Source: Diplocloster modestus
GTDB taxonomy: Bacteria > Bacillota > Clostridia > Lachnospirales > Lachnospiraceae
Reading direction: 5' to 3'
NCBI RefSeq assembly: GCF_019042245.1
Contig: NZ_JAHQCX010000013.1
Location: forward strand, 62,001 to 126,000
Length of the DNA stretch: 64,000 nucleotides
Part shown: positions 44,589 through 52,287 of the stretch, piece by piece
Layout of the letters: every line of letters starts with the position of its first letter
Position numbering within the stretch: the stretch's first letter is position 1
Notes under the pieces: generated by a model
Told to the model about the DNA's origin: nothing
What the model saw: the letters and a program-made list of their open reading frames with translations, nothing else
Databases searched by the model: none
Position numbers and translations under genes: made by a program

Positions 44589-45871
44589 AAAAAAGAATTT
44601 CTCTTTATATTTTTTTAACCAGTTTTCTGTTCATCATACTTTTTCTATATCTTTGGTTTAATAATGAGAATGAGAATAAAAATCCTGGTACGGTTAAAAC
44701 CATTCTCCGGGTGGCTATGTGGAAAGATTCCTCCACCGACAAAAATCTGGATATTATCGAATCCTTTATGTCTATGTATCCTGACGTTCAGGTCGAAGTA
44801 GTTACCTTCCTTCCAGATACATATTCTTCAAGTTTAGATACCCTATTGAATGGACAGCAGCCTGTTGATGTCTTTTTTATTCATGAGCTTACACAGTTAA
44901 CTAACCTGAGCGAAAAAGGGGTTTTAAAACCCCTTGATTTCTTGTTCTCACACAGCGACATGGACCCGGGACAATATCTATGTCTGGACTCTTTAAAAAA
45001 TCCTGATGATGGGACTCTGTATGCTCTACCATATAAGATAAGTAAAAATGTCCTTTATTATAACCGGTCTCTATTTTCCTCCTCCGGTATCCGTTGTCCT
45101 GATAAGATAATAACCTGGTCCGATTTTCAGGAACTGGGACAACGCCTTACCGAACGCTTAACAACCATCGACCCGGAGATGCGCGGAATACTCCTGCTTC
45201 CACATGCCAGACAACTAATCAGTATGACTTTGAATGAACCCCTGAACCATACGGCCAACATCCCCGATTCACTAAACCAGGGACTGGAATTGATGTTAGA
45301 TATACAATCACAAGGTTCAATGGTGCCTTTCTCCTATGCCTACGAAAAAAATTTTTCAGAACAGGTATTTGAGAATGGTAAATATGCGATGTTTCTATCG
45401 GACAATGACTTTATCCGGACATTGGCAAAGGATGCATCCGAAGGTAAATACTCTTTTGAGTGGGGAGTCGCCCCGCAGCCGCAATGGTCCTCAGAGGAAA
45501 CGTTGGATAAATATATACAGGTTGTGCCCATTTGCATTTATCGCTACACTGATCAATCTGATGCGGCATGGAAATTTCTCTCCTTTTTATGCGGAAAACC
45601 TGGTGCCACTTTACTGGCTGAAGATCTCTTGATCCCTGCTTATACCGATTCCGGAATTCAGACTACTCTCATAGAATCAGCCAAGGAATATCGGATAGAT
45701 GAAAGTTTGTTTCATAGTTTGGATAAGCAATGGATTGCCGCATATACTTACCGAGAAGCAGACATGATTCCGATCATATACGATACCTATATGAATATGC
45801 TTATGGGGCTTCTCACCCCTGAGGAAGGCTTGGAGTATATAAGACAACAGCAAAGCTTTATATCTGAGTAA
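44585..45871 (+). CDS. Membrane-anchored solute-binding protein, sensory type
   Basis: 428 residues of the extracellular solute-binding family 1. One hydrophobic segment (about 6-24, LYIFLTSFLFIILFLYLWF) without lipobox Cys or clear cleavage site, so likely a signal anchor, then the binding domain (ILRVAMWKDSSTDKNLDIIE, DVFFIHELTQL, YALPYKISKNVLYYNRSLF, MFLSDNDFI). Its ATG overlaps the regulator stop (ATGA) and there are no permease genes next to it. Best explanation: it presents a ligand to the kinase's external domain, forming a three-component sensor. A role as an orphan transport protein is possible. Confidence 0.85.
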   Translation: MKKRISLYIFLTSFLFIILFLYLWFNNENENKNPGTVKTILRVAMWKDSSTDKNLDIIESFMSMYPDVQVEVVTFLPDTYSSSLDTLLNGQQPVDVFFIHELTQLTNLSEKGVLKPLDFLFSHSDMDPGQYLCLDSLKNPDDGTLYALPYKISKNVLYYNRSLFSSSGIRCPDKIITWSDFQELGQRLTERLTTIDPEMRGILLLPHARQLISMTLNEPLNHTANIPDSLNQGLELMLDIQSQGSMVPFSYAYEKNFSEQVFENGKYAMFLSDNDFIRTLAKDASEGKYSFEWGVAPQPQWSSEETLDKYIQVVPICIYRYTDQSDAAWKFLSFLCGKPGATLLAEDLLIPAYTDSGIQTTLIESAKEYRIDESLFHSLDKQWIAAYTYREADMIPIIYDTYMNMLMGLLTPEEGLEYIRQQQSFISE

Positions 45872-45906
45872 TGCAAGCACCACATGGATCTATATTTCTA
45901 TAAGAT

Positions 45907-45955
45907 AATAGCACCTTCGTTTACCACGCTTTAAATGGATATTGAAGGTGCTATT
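45907..45955. terminator. Bidirectional terminator hairpin
   Basis: Perfect 12-bp arms AATAGCACCTTC (45907-45918) and GAAGGTGCTATT (45944-45955) around a 25-nt loop, between the converging sensor operon and the GH43 gene. T-rich flanks are modest on both sides. Confidence 0.6.
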
Positions 45956-45990
45956 GCAGATTTAAGTGACACCAGATTTTATCTTGTTTG

Positions 45991-46962
45991 TTACAGTGCA
46001 GGTGTAAACACAGGATATCCCCGTTCATCCCACTTCATTTTCATCAGATAGGCATGGCGGTTGGGATCATACAGCGGATCTCCCACTATATCCCGGTAGG
46101 GCCTGGCATGATATACGCAGATATCGGCATTTCCCGTCTCATCCACAGTAAAGCTGTTATGTCCCGGCCCGTATATGCCTGCCTCCTCCTGTGTCAGGAA
46201 GACCGGTTGTCTTGATTTTTCCCAGTTTTCCGGGTCCAGAAGATCCTGGTCCTCCCCGATACTCAACAGACCCATGCAGTAGCAGGCTCCGGTAGCGCTG
46301 GCCGAGTAGGTGAGAAACAGCCTTTCTCCATGCCGGATCACAGCGGGACCTTCATTGACCCAGAAATCCTCCCGCTCCCATTTATAATCGGGAGAACTTA
46401 AAAGAACCTGCTGGGTCCCCAGTTTCCAGGGAGTCTCCATTTCCGCTATGTACAGATTTGAGATCTTCTTCCCGACACTCACCTTTTCCGCCCATACCGC
46501 ATATAGCTTTTCCCGATGGGTGAAAACCGTCATATCCAGAGAAAAATCCTGAAAGGTAAATTCATCATATGGCTGTATCTGTCCCAATTCCTCCCAGCGT
46601 CAGGTCATCGGGTCTTCACCGGTGCATCTTATCACGTAAGGACGTATGGCCCAGATATCCTCGACCGCGCCGGCCGCAAAATAAATATACCAGGCATTAT
46701 TAAGATAATGCAGCTCGGGGGCCCAGATATGGCAGCTCATAATTCCGCTCTCATGCCTGCGCCACAGGACCGCCTCTTCCGCATCCGCCAGTTCCTGCAG
46801 GCTTTTTCCTCGCCTGAGAATAATTCTGTCATACTCCGGCACCGATGCGGTAAAATAATACATGCCGTCCGTATGCCGGTAGACATAGGGATCTGCCCGT
46901 TGCATAATCCATGGCTGTACAGCGCATGGTTTTTTTGTATTCGTCTGATTTTGGTATAACAT
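45991..46962 (-). pseudogene. Glycoside hydrolase family 43, interrupted by a stop codon
   Basis: A 323-codon GH43 frame (arabinofuranosidase/xylosidase/arabinanase five-blade propeller) split by one TGA at 46602-46600. Before it: MQRADPYVYRHTDGMYYFTASVPEYD, with the general-base Asp in ADPYVY, and APELHYLNNAWYIYFAA. After it in the same frame: RWEELGQIQPYDEF, FSLDMTVFTH (pKa-modulating Asp), YKWEREDFWVNEGPAVI with the acid Glu, and a late YHARPYR. Catalytic residues all remain, so one G-to-T change (GGA to TGA at a loop Gly) explains it. Intracellular (no signal). RBS GGAGGAAAG present. Follows the GH93-like gene by 63 bp. Confidence 0.85.
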
Positions 46963-47025
46963 CGCTTTCCTCCTAAATGCTTCGAACTTTCCCTCTATCT
47001 TAGACTCCCCCCGATATTACAATTA

Positions 47026-49071
47026 CTAACGCGTGCTTTCTTTTACCAGAGTCCATTTCTGGCAGTCGTAACCGGTATCTCCCCACTGTCCGGCTTCGGC
47101 TCCCAGCTCGGTGGAATTCCCGGCGATTTCCAACAGTTTCTGGCTGTTCTGGTTTTTGATGTAGAAATAACCGCCGGACACCTCTTCAAAGGACCAGATC
47201 TGCGTCGGGCTGCCGCTGTACGTGTATTGTACCGCCTTTGCTCCGTCGGCCGTGGAGGCATTCTGAATCTGGCAGTATTTACCGCTGTTCCGGTTCATCA
47301 GAGTGCTGCCGCTGCCAGACGCTTTGATTTCCCAGAGCTGGCAGGGATATACGGTCTTGGAATACTGGCCTAACACCGCGTTGTCCGCGGTTCCCATACT
47401 GGGGGTCTCCAGATACATCCCGCTGTTTTTATTTTTAATCATAAAATCACGGTTCAGATCCGTCCCTGCTTTGCCAACCATGATACAGTCCAGTTCCGCG
47501 TAAGTTCCGTTGAAGCTCAATTGGATGGTATTATTGCCGGCATTCAAGGGACAATTAAAAGAGGCCCACTGATACCGGTTCCAGTCCGCAGTCGCCGGGT
47601 AAGTTACGGTGGAACTGCTGCCGCCGTTCACCGATACTTTATGGCTGCTGTTACCTCCTGTCCCGTTATTATAGCGCACATAGACCGTATAGGTTCCGCT
47701 TTCCGGAACAACCACCTTATCAAACAGTACCTTGCTGTCGGAATAGTTAATATATCCCACTTCATATCCGCCGGAGGAATCATAACATTCGATAGTCTGT
47801 ACATTGGTCAGATTTGCATTCTCCGCTTCATATAACGCGTAGGTCAGCGGCAGCGTCCCGAACCGGACATCGATTCCCGATCCGTCGGGACTTAGTATGT
47901 TGGCCGACTCATATAATACCGTGTCATCCACATTTGTCTCAATACACTGGCTGAACGCATCCAGATACTGGATTCCTTCCGCATCCCAGGTCAGCGGCTG
48001 CGGGTATCTCTCCCACGGTCCCTCTCCCAGATTATAGTTGACGAAGAAATTCTGACCACCCTCCTGGATATCGCCGTTCTTATTGATCGCCCATTTGGAG
48101 CCGACGATGACCATTCCGTTGGGGCCGCCCGCGTTTACCCATTTCACATAGGGGGAGGAGCCCAGGCACAGGCCATCCTCCGTCTCCAGTAAAGTCCCCA
48201 CATCCGATGGATTCCAGGCCAGTCCGTCGTCGGAAGTTTTGTAATACACGATGGAACTGTTCTGGCTCAGGCTTGGTTTATTTACCACCTCATAGGTAGC
48301 GATATACTTTCCGTTCGGCATCTGATCTACCGTAACCATACCGGGACGGTCGTTCTGGTTCCCCACAGCCACGATATTCTTAAGTTCGCTCCAGTTCGTC
48401 CCATCAGAGGTATACCTAAGGCTCAGGGCCTGCAGGACTCCATTGGCCTTCTGACGCTCATCGGAATACGCGCAGACCAGATGTCCGTAGGCGTCCATAT
48501 ACAGAAACGGTTCCCAGACAGTCGTAGTGGTTGAGGTCGGAGACGGATCATAGTCAAAGGGACCTCCGGTATCCACTGTGCTCACATAGTCCCAGGAGCT
48601 TCCCTGGTTCGCGCTCTTATAGATCACGATTCTGGAGGAAGACTGATCATCCGGAACCAGGTTCCCGGCCAGCAGGACCGTTCCCTTCGGCAGATTACCG
48701 ACTGCCTGCGGAAGCTCGAACAGCATAGGCTGCGCCTTTCTGTTGGTGCCGAACACGGTATCCTTCACATCCGAGACATGGGACCAGGTATTCCCATTAT
48801 CCGTACTCCGGTAAATCGGCCATACCTGCTCGCCGTCTACCCAGGAATGCTGATCGCAGGTCATCAGCAGCGTTCCGTTCGCATTTCCGCTGTTCTTCAG
48901 GCACAAAATTCTGGTATAGGTAATTGCCTGTTCTTCAAAAGCTGTCTGAAAAGAGATACTCATTGCCGCTGTTCCATTGCCCGTCATCTGAGCCAATGCC
49001 GTGACTGAGCTGCCAAAGACCATAGCAGCCGTCAATAATAACGCAAGAATCTTTTTTAATCTTTTGTTCAT
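47026..49071 (-). CDS. Secreted sialidase-fold glycosidase (GH93-like) with carbohydrate-binding domains
   Basis: 681 residues. Cleaved signal peptide (MNKRLKKILALLLTAAMVFG, cut after TALA near 27). Residues about 40-405: six-blade propeller with Asp-box repeats (STDNGNTWSHV, SANQGSSWDYV, TSDGTNWSEL, SDDGLAWNP). About 410-545: CBM6/35-like module beginning YALYEAENANL and ending with a GTYAELDCIMVGKA. About 550-681: ricin-type beta-trefoil with QxW repeats (CQLWEI, TQIWSF, CQKWTL). The propeller resembles exo-alpha-1,5-arabinanase GH93 and its neighbours are GH43 and GH51, supporting an arabinan role; sialidase proper lacks support because the FRIP and Arg triad are not evident. Start at 49071 follows AGGAGGGG. 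Confidence 0.75.
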   Translation of the reverse strand: MNKRLKKILALLLTAAMVFGSSVTALAQMTGNGTAAMSISFQTAFEEQAITYTRILCLKNSGNANGTLLMTCDQHSWVDGEQVWPIYRSTDNGNTWSHVSDVKDTVFGTNRKAQPMLFELPQAVGNLPKGTVLLAGNLVPDDQSSSRIVIYKSANQGSSWDYVSTVDTGGPFDYDPSPTSTTTTVWEPFLYMDAYGHLVCAYSDERQKANGVLQALSLRYTSDGTNWSELKNIVAVGNQNDRPGMVTVDQMPNGKYIATYEVVNKPSLSQNSSIVYYKTSDDGLAWNPSDVGTLLETEDGLCLGSSPYVKWVNAGGPNGMVIVGSKWAINKNGDIQEGGQNFFVNYNLGEGPWERYPQPLTWDAEGIQYLDAFSQCIETNVDDTVLYESANILSPDGSGIDVRFGTLPLTYALYEAENANLTNVQTIECYDSSGGYEVGYINYSDSKVLFDKVVVPESGTYTVYVRYNNGTGGNSSHKVSVNGGSSSTVTYPATADWNRYQWASFNCPLNAGNNTIQLSFNGTYAELDCIMVGKAGTDLNRDFMIKNKNSGMYLETPSMGTADNAVLGQYSKTVYPCQLWEIKASGSGSTLMNRNSGKYCQIQNASTADGAKAVQYTYSGSPTQIWSFEEVSGGYFYIKNQNSQKLLEIAGNSTELGAEAGQWGDTGYDCQKWTLVKESTR

Positions 49072-49094
49072 TATTACCCCTCCTGAATTGTTTT

Positions 49095-49108
49095 GCGTAC
49101 ACGTGTCC
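49095..49108. promoter_or_regulatory. LacI-type operator of the GH93-like/GH43 operon
   Basis: GCGTACACGTGTCC, a near-palindrome centred on CACGTG, just downstream of the promoter's -10, where a bound repressor blocks initiation. The same word, as a perfect palindrome, lies at the same place in the importer promoter (57062-57075). Confidence 0.7.
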
Positions 49109-49117
49109 ACTAGCTAT

Positions 49118-49146
49118 ATTATAGCCTTTGCGCAACTTTCTGTCAA
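49118..49146 (-). promoter_or_regulatory. Promoter of the GH93-like/GH43 operon
   Basis: Minus strand TTGACA (49146-49141), 17 bp, TATAAT (49123-49118): perfect consensus, controlled by the adjacent operator. Confidence 0.8.
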
Positions 49147-49287
49147 TCTGAATGCCTTGTTTTTGGCATAGGCATATTTACCAATCTTTCCGGAGCCAAG
49201 CTCACAGATCTCACAATAGCCGGGCTTTTACGGCCCTTTTTTTCTGATACGTGTCGAAATATGTAGAAGGGTTCCTTCCGCAAATGA

Positions 49288-49536
49288 TTTCCTACTTCTG
49301 CCATCAAGCAGAACGGTCGAAAGATCAATTACTATGATTTTCTGACCCGTATGGAGTATGAGGACTGCAATCAAGCAATCCGACGGATCGTGCCAAGGAT
49401 CGATATGGAAAAAATCCGTGCATTTCTTAGGGAAGTCCCGTATATCTGCGAACTGCAAAAGGAATTTTATGGCCGGTATATCGAAGCGCGACGCGATAAA
49501 ATTCTAAAGCCTGTATTTGATATGATTTCCTCATAA
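49288..49536 (+). pseudogene. C-terminal remnant resembling HipA-like kinase
   Basis: Open from just after a TGA at 49285: SAIKQNGRKINYYDFLTRME, then a long helical stretch ending LQKEFYGRYIEARRDKILKP. The 'NGRKINYYDFL...KILKP' layout resembles the C-terminal end of HipA-family toxins, but the kinase core is absent. No start site. The intergenic stretch 49147-49287 before it shows nothing else. Confidence 0.35.
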
Positions 49537-49578
49537 GAACGGGAATCCGTCGCTTTGACCATAGGAAGGATCAAAGAG

Positions 49579-49611
49579 AAACAGCGGCTTAGATTTCAGA
49601 GCCGCCGTTTC
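49579..49611 (-). terminator. Terminator of the LacI regulator gene
   Basis: Minus strand AAACGGCGGCT...AGCCGCTGTTT stem with an 11-nt loop then CTCTTT, directly after the regulator's stop. Confidence 0.65.
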
Positions 49612-49625
49612 CTAATTATCATATA

Positions 49626-50612
49626 CTATAATGTTTCCCCATCCACAGGGATATAATCCACGATCCTCTCGGCGGGCACCTCTTCCTCATCCATCAGCGC
49701 GAACAGAAGATCCACCGCGTTCCTGGCCACTTCTTCCACAGAATTATAAATCGTGCAAAGCTTCGGAGAAATATACCGCAAAATATCAATATTATCGAAT
49801 CCCATAATACCGTAATCCCGCTGCACCTTTTTTCCCCGCTCCCGGAAATACTGCATAATCTCTAAGGCAAATATATCGGCTGTGCAGAAAAATGCGGTTC
49901 TTCCCCCCGCTTCCTCAAGCTCCTGAAACGCCTTTTTTGCATAATCCCAGCCATCAATGATCACGCTTTTTACGGCGGGATGTTTTCGCATTGCCTTTGT
50001 AAACCCGGCCGCCCTCTCCTCATGGACATATACATTTTCTCTGGCGGCATCCGCAAGCGGCGGACATACCAACACCACTTTCTCATACCCTTTTTCAATG
50101 ATCTGTTCCGCGGCCTCATAAGTTGCCTTTTTCCCATTGATCCCCACAAAAGGCAGATCCTTGGCCACCTTATTATCAATCGTAACCACCGGCGTATTCA
50201 ACCCTCTGAGAAATTTCCGGTAATCCGTACCTTTGCGTATGGAAGATAAGATAATTCCATCCACCCGGTAATCCACCAATCTGCAGAGCTGTTCCTTCTC
50301 AATATCCGCATTATTCTCATGGAATGTAATATTAACAGAGTACCCCTTTTTTCTCGCTTCCCGCACAATCGCGTTCAACATCTGCGAGAAATAGCGGTTG
50401 TCCGAGTCCATAATCACGACTCCGATATAAAACGTCTTCCCGGTCACAAGCCCTCTGGCCAGCAGATCCGGCCGGAAATCATACTCCTTGGCCTTTTTCA
50501 GAATCATCTCTTTCGTCTCCGGATTAATCCTCCCGGTATTATATAAAGCCCGGTGCACCGTTGTCCTGGACACCCCGCACAGTTCCGCCAGTTCTTTCGA
50601 TGTGATTCCCAT
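49626..50612 (-). CDS. LacI-family transcriptional repressor
   Basis: 328 residues. N-terminal LacI helix-turn-helix (1-50: ITSKELAELCGVSRTTVHRAL...GRINPETKEMI) and hinge, then a periplasmic-binding-like effector domain (YIGVVIMDSDNRYFSQML, VDGIILSSIRKGTDY, FFCTADIFALEIM, DYGIMGFDNIDILRYISPKL). Start at 50612 follows GGAGGAG. Lies between the arabinan enzyme genes and the importer operon, and three copies of a CACGTG-centred operator occur at its own promoter and at both arabinan promoters, so it is the likely local repressor, released by an arabinose oligosaccharide (inference). Confidence 0.92.
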   Translation of the reverse strand: MGITSKELAELCGVSRTTVHRALYNTGRINPETKEMILKKAKEYDFRPDLLARGLVTGKTFYIGVVIMDSDNRYFSQMLNAIVREARKKGYSVNITFHENNADIEKEQLCRLVDYRVDGIILSSIRKGTDYRKFLRGLNTPVVTIDNKVAKDLPFVGINGKKATYEAAEQIIEKGYEKVVLVCPPLADAARENVYVHEERAAGFTKAMRKHPAVKSVIIDGWDYAKKAFQELEEAGGRTAFFCTADIFALEIMQYFRERGKKVQRDYGIMGFDNIDILRYISPKLCTIYNSVEEVARNAVDLLFALMDEEEVPAERIVDYIPVDGETL

Positions 50613-50685
50613 ATCTCCTCCACACACCTTTACTCATTTTTTCTTACAACCCTGTCTCTTCATCCGCTAGCTTTCAATAGCTTCC

Positions 50686-50739
50686 AACATACACATGATA
50701 CTTTCCCCTATTATAGTCCTTTCTTCCGGCGGTTGTCCA
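50686..50739 (-). promoter_or_regulatory. LacI gene promoter with a degenerate operator
   Basis: Minus strand TGGACA (50739-50734), 18 bp, TATAAT (50715-50710). Just downstream, CATACACATG (50688-50697) matches 8 of 10 bases of CGTACACGTG in the two strong operators and has the same position relative to the -10, suggesting weak autorepression. Confidence 0.5.
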
Positions 50740-50751
50740 GAAATATTGCTT

Positions 50752-50772
50752 GGGGACTGGGGTGGGGTGGGG
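50752..50772 (+). other. G-quadruplex motif
   Basis: Four GGGG tracts (50752-50755, 50759-50762, 50764-50767, 50769-50772) separated by 3, 1 and 1 bases, ending four bases before the left arm of the 275-bp inverted repeat. Such short loops favour a stable quadruplex. Confidence 0.7.
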
Positions 50773-50775
50773 CCG

Positions 50776-51050
50776 GGAGGAGAGGGCGGCGGCGTGATCC
50801 GGGGCGGGACGGCAGCTCTTGCGGGGGCAAATCGCATCGGCCGCGCCTAAGAACGGGTAACTCCGAAGAGGGCGAAACCTCCGATTAGCAGAACCCGGGG
50901 CAAACTCGCCATAAAACGGCTCAGACAGTGCCCCGGGTTCTGCGAGGTTTCGTCCTCTTCTGCGTAACCCGTTCTAAGGCACGGCCTCAAGCGATTTGCC
51001 CCCGCAAGAGCTGCCGTCCCGCCCCGGATCACGCCGCCGCCCTCTCCTCC
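50776..51050. repeat. 275-bp GC-rich long inverted repeat, element 1
   Basis: Arms 50776-50902 and 50929-51050 are complementary; the outer 60 bases match exactly and the inner part diverges slightly with small indels. The 26-nt loop is AT-richer. The element is visibly richer in G and C than its surroundings. Its inner arm contains the core CGAAACCTCGCAGAA-type sequence shared with element 2 at 51745-52261. Short open frames inside are by-products of base composition. No transposase or target duplication is visible. Confidence 0.85.
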
Positions 51051-51255
51051 CTACTCTATTACAGGCCAGGTTCCATGATCTGTGAGATCAGGTATTGGGA
51101 CTTATGATGATAGACTGAAATTCGGACTTATGATGGTAACTATAATAGTATTAGCTATGGTGCTGTGTATTTCGTGGTTTACGAGAAATACCGGCTTGCT
51201 GTTATGGAATATACCGAAAACCCGCCACAGTGGGCGGGTCAATAGATATAACGAC

Positions 51256-51692
51256 TTAGTGTTTTACTATGATTACTTTAACATTTCCTGCATTTTCAAT
51301 ATCTCGTCTAAATTCTTCCCCGTTTTGAATGAAGCCCAAATCGTATATAACAAATAATTGTCGTTCATATTGTTTACTAAAAGCTGTAATATCTGCGCTT
51401 ATTTCTTCAATCACTTTTGATTTTCTACCTTCCCGCAGAAATTTTTACCTCAATGCACAATCGTAATTTAGGAATAATGAAATCTGGTATGTAGTCTCTT
51501 CCAGAAATTCAAAGTTCCCCGTTTTCCTGTCATAATCGGTTCCTTTATTTAAACCTCGATTAGCAATAAAGACTCAATGGCATTTTGAACCTCTCTCTTT
51601 CTGGGGTTTCTCAAATATTACCGTACGCAACCGAGAATGCAAAAAATATTCAAGATTATCATTTTCAAGATTATCAAATTCATCATCCGCAA
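51256..51692 (-). pseudogene. Decayed nuclease-like (PD-(D/E)XK-type) gene
   Basis: Minus-strand pieces in shifting frames: DNLEYFLHSRLRTVIFEKPQ, VQNAIESLL, RGLNKGTDYDRKTGNFEF, then DYIPDFIIPKLRLCIEVKIS and, after a one-base shift, KVIEEISADITAFSKQYERQ and LFVIYDLGFIQNGEEFRRDI ending VKVIIVKH at a TAA (51256). D-x-n-E-V-K in 'PDFIIP...CIEVK' is the PD-(D/E)XK catalytic layout seen in small endonuclease-like proteins of Clostridia. At least three frameshifts or stops. It lies exactly between the two long inverted repeats. The 51051-51255 stretch carries no gene. Confidence 0.65.
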
Positions 51693-51744
51693 AACTACGC
51701 TAGCCTCTAAGCTTGAATAGAGCATTTAGCAGCGAGAACTCAAC

Positions 51745-52261
51745 CGCTTGTGGCCGGGCTTTAGGGTCGGGGCTCCGAAGCGGACGAAACCTCGCAGAAG
51801 CCGGGACGGTTCCTCGGGGATGGGTATGTCTGCCGCTTCCGGCTGGTATCCGTGGGCGGTATCCGGGGATGCTCCCGGCCGCCGGGGTCTTTGGTGTCTC
51901 CCTGGGAGCGCATAGGGCGGCTGTGCATACGCTTAGTGGAATCGGAAAGCCGGGTTCAGGATGACCGGCGGACTTCACGTCCGACGGGCAAGAGCCTCTG
52001 AACCGGGAACACATCACGTGTTCCTGGTGAATAGGCTCGGTTCCTGAACCCGGCTTTTCGATTCCACTTAGCGTATGCCAGCGCAAGCCCTCCGCGCTCC
52101 CAGGGAGACACCAAAGACCCCGGCGGCCGGGAGCATCCCCGGATACCGCCCACGGATACCAGCCGGAAGCGGCGGACATACCCACCCCCGAGGAACCGTC
52201 CCGGCTTCCGCGAGGTTTCGTCCGCTTCGGAGCCTCTCGCCCTAAAACCCAGCCACAAGCG
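51745..52261. repeat. 517-bp GC-rich long inverted repeat, element 2
   Basis: Arms 51745-51961 and 52042-52261 are complementary over about 217 bases with only scattered differences. The 80-nt apex has its own hairpins: CGGCGGAC-TTCAC-GTCCGACG, GGAACAC-ATCA-CGTGTTCC, and a GAGCCT/AGGCTC closing stem, so the tip would be branched. Begins 27 bp after the GH51 stop and would also terminate that transcript. Shares with element 1 the arm sequence GGACGAAACCTCGCAGAAGC (here 51782-51801). Confidence 0.88.
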
Positions 52262-52287
52262 ATAGGCTCCCTTTGCTTCTTCTCTCT

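Noticed and set aside
45903..45960. Small RNA between the sensor operon and GH43
   Set aside because: The only structure is one 12-bp hairpin at converging gene ends, which a terminator explains.
47026..49071. Sialidase
   Set aside because: Asp-box propeller is shared by many glycosidases; the Arg triad and FRIP motif are not evident and the neighbours act on arabinan.
51700..52258. Several 80-160-codon frames on both strands inside the 517-bp inverted repeat
   Set aside because: They mirror each other because the arms are complementary and GC-rich; no ribosome site or codon bias.
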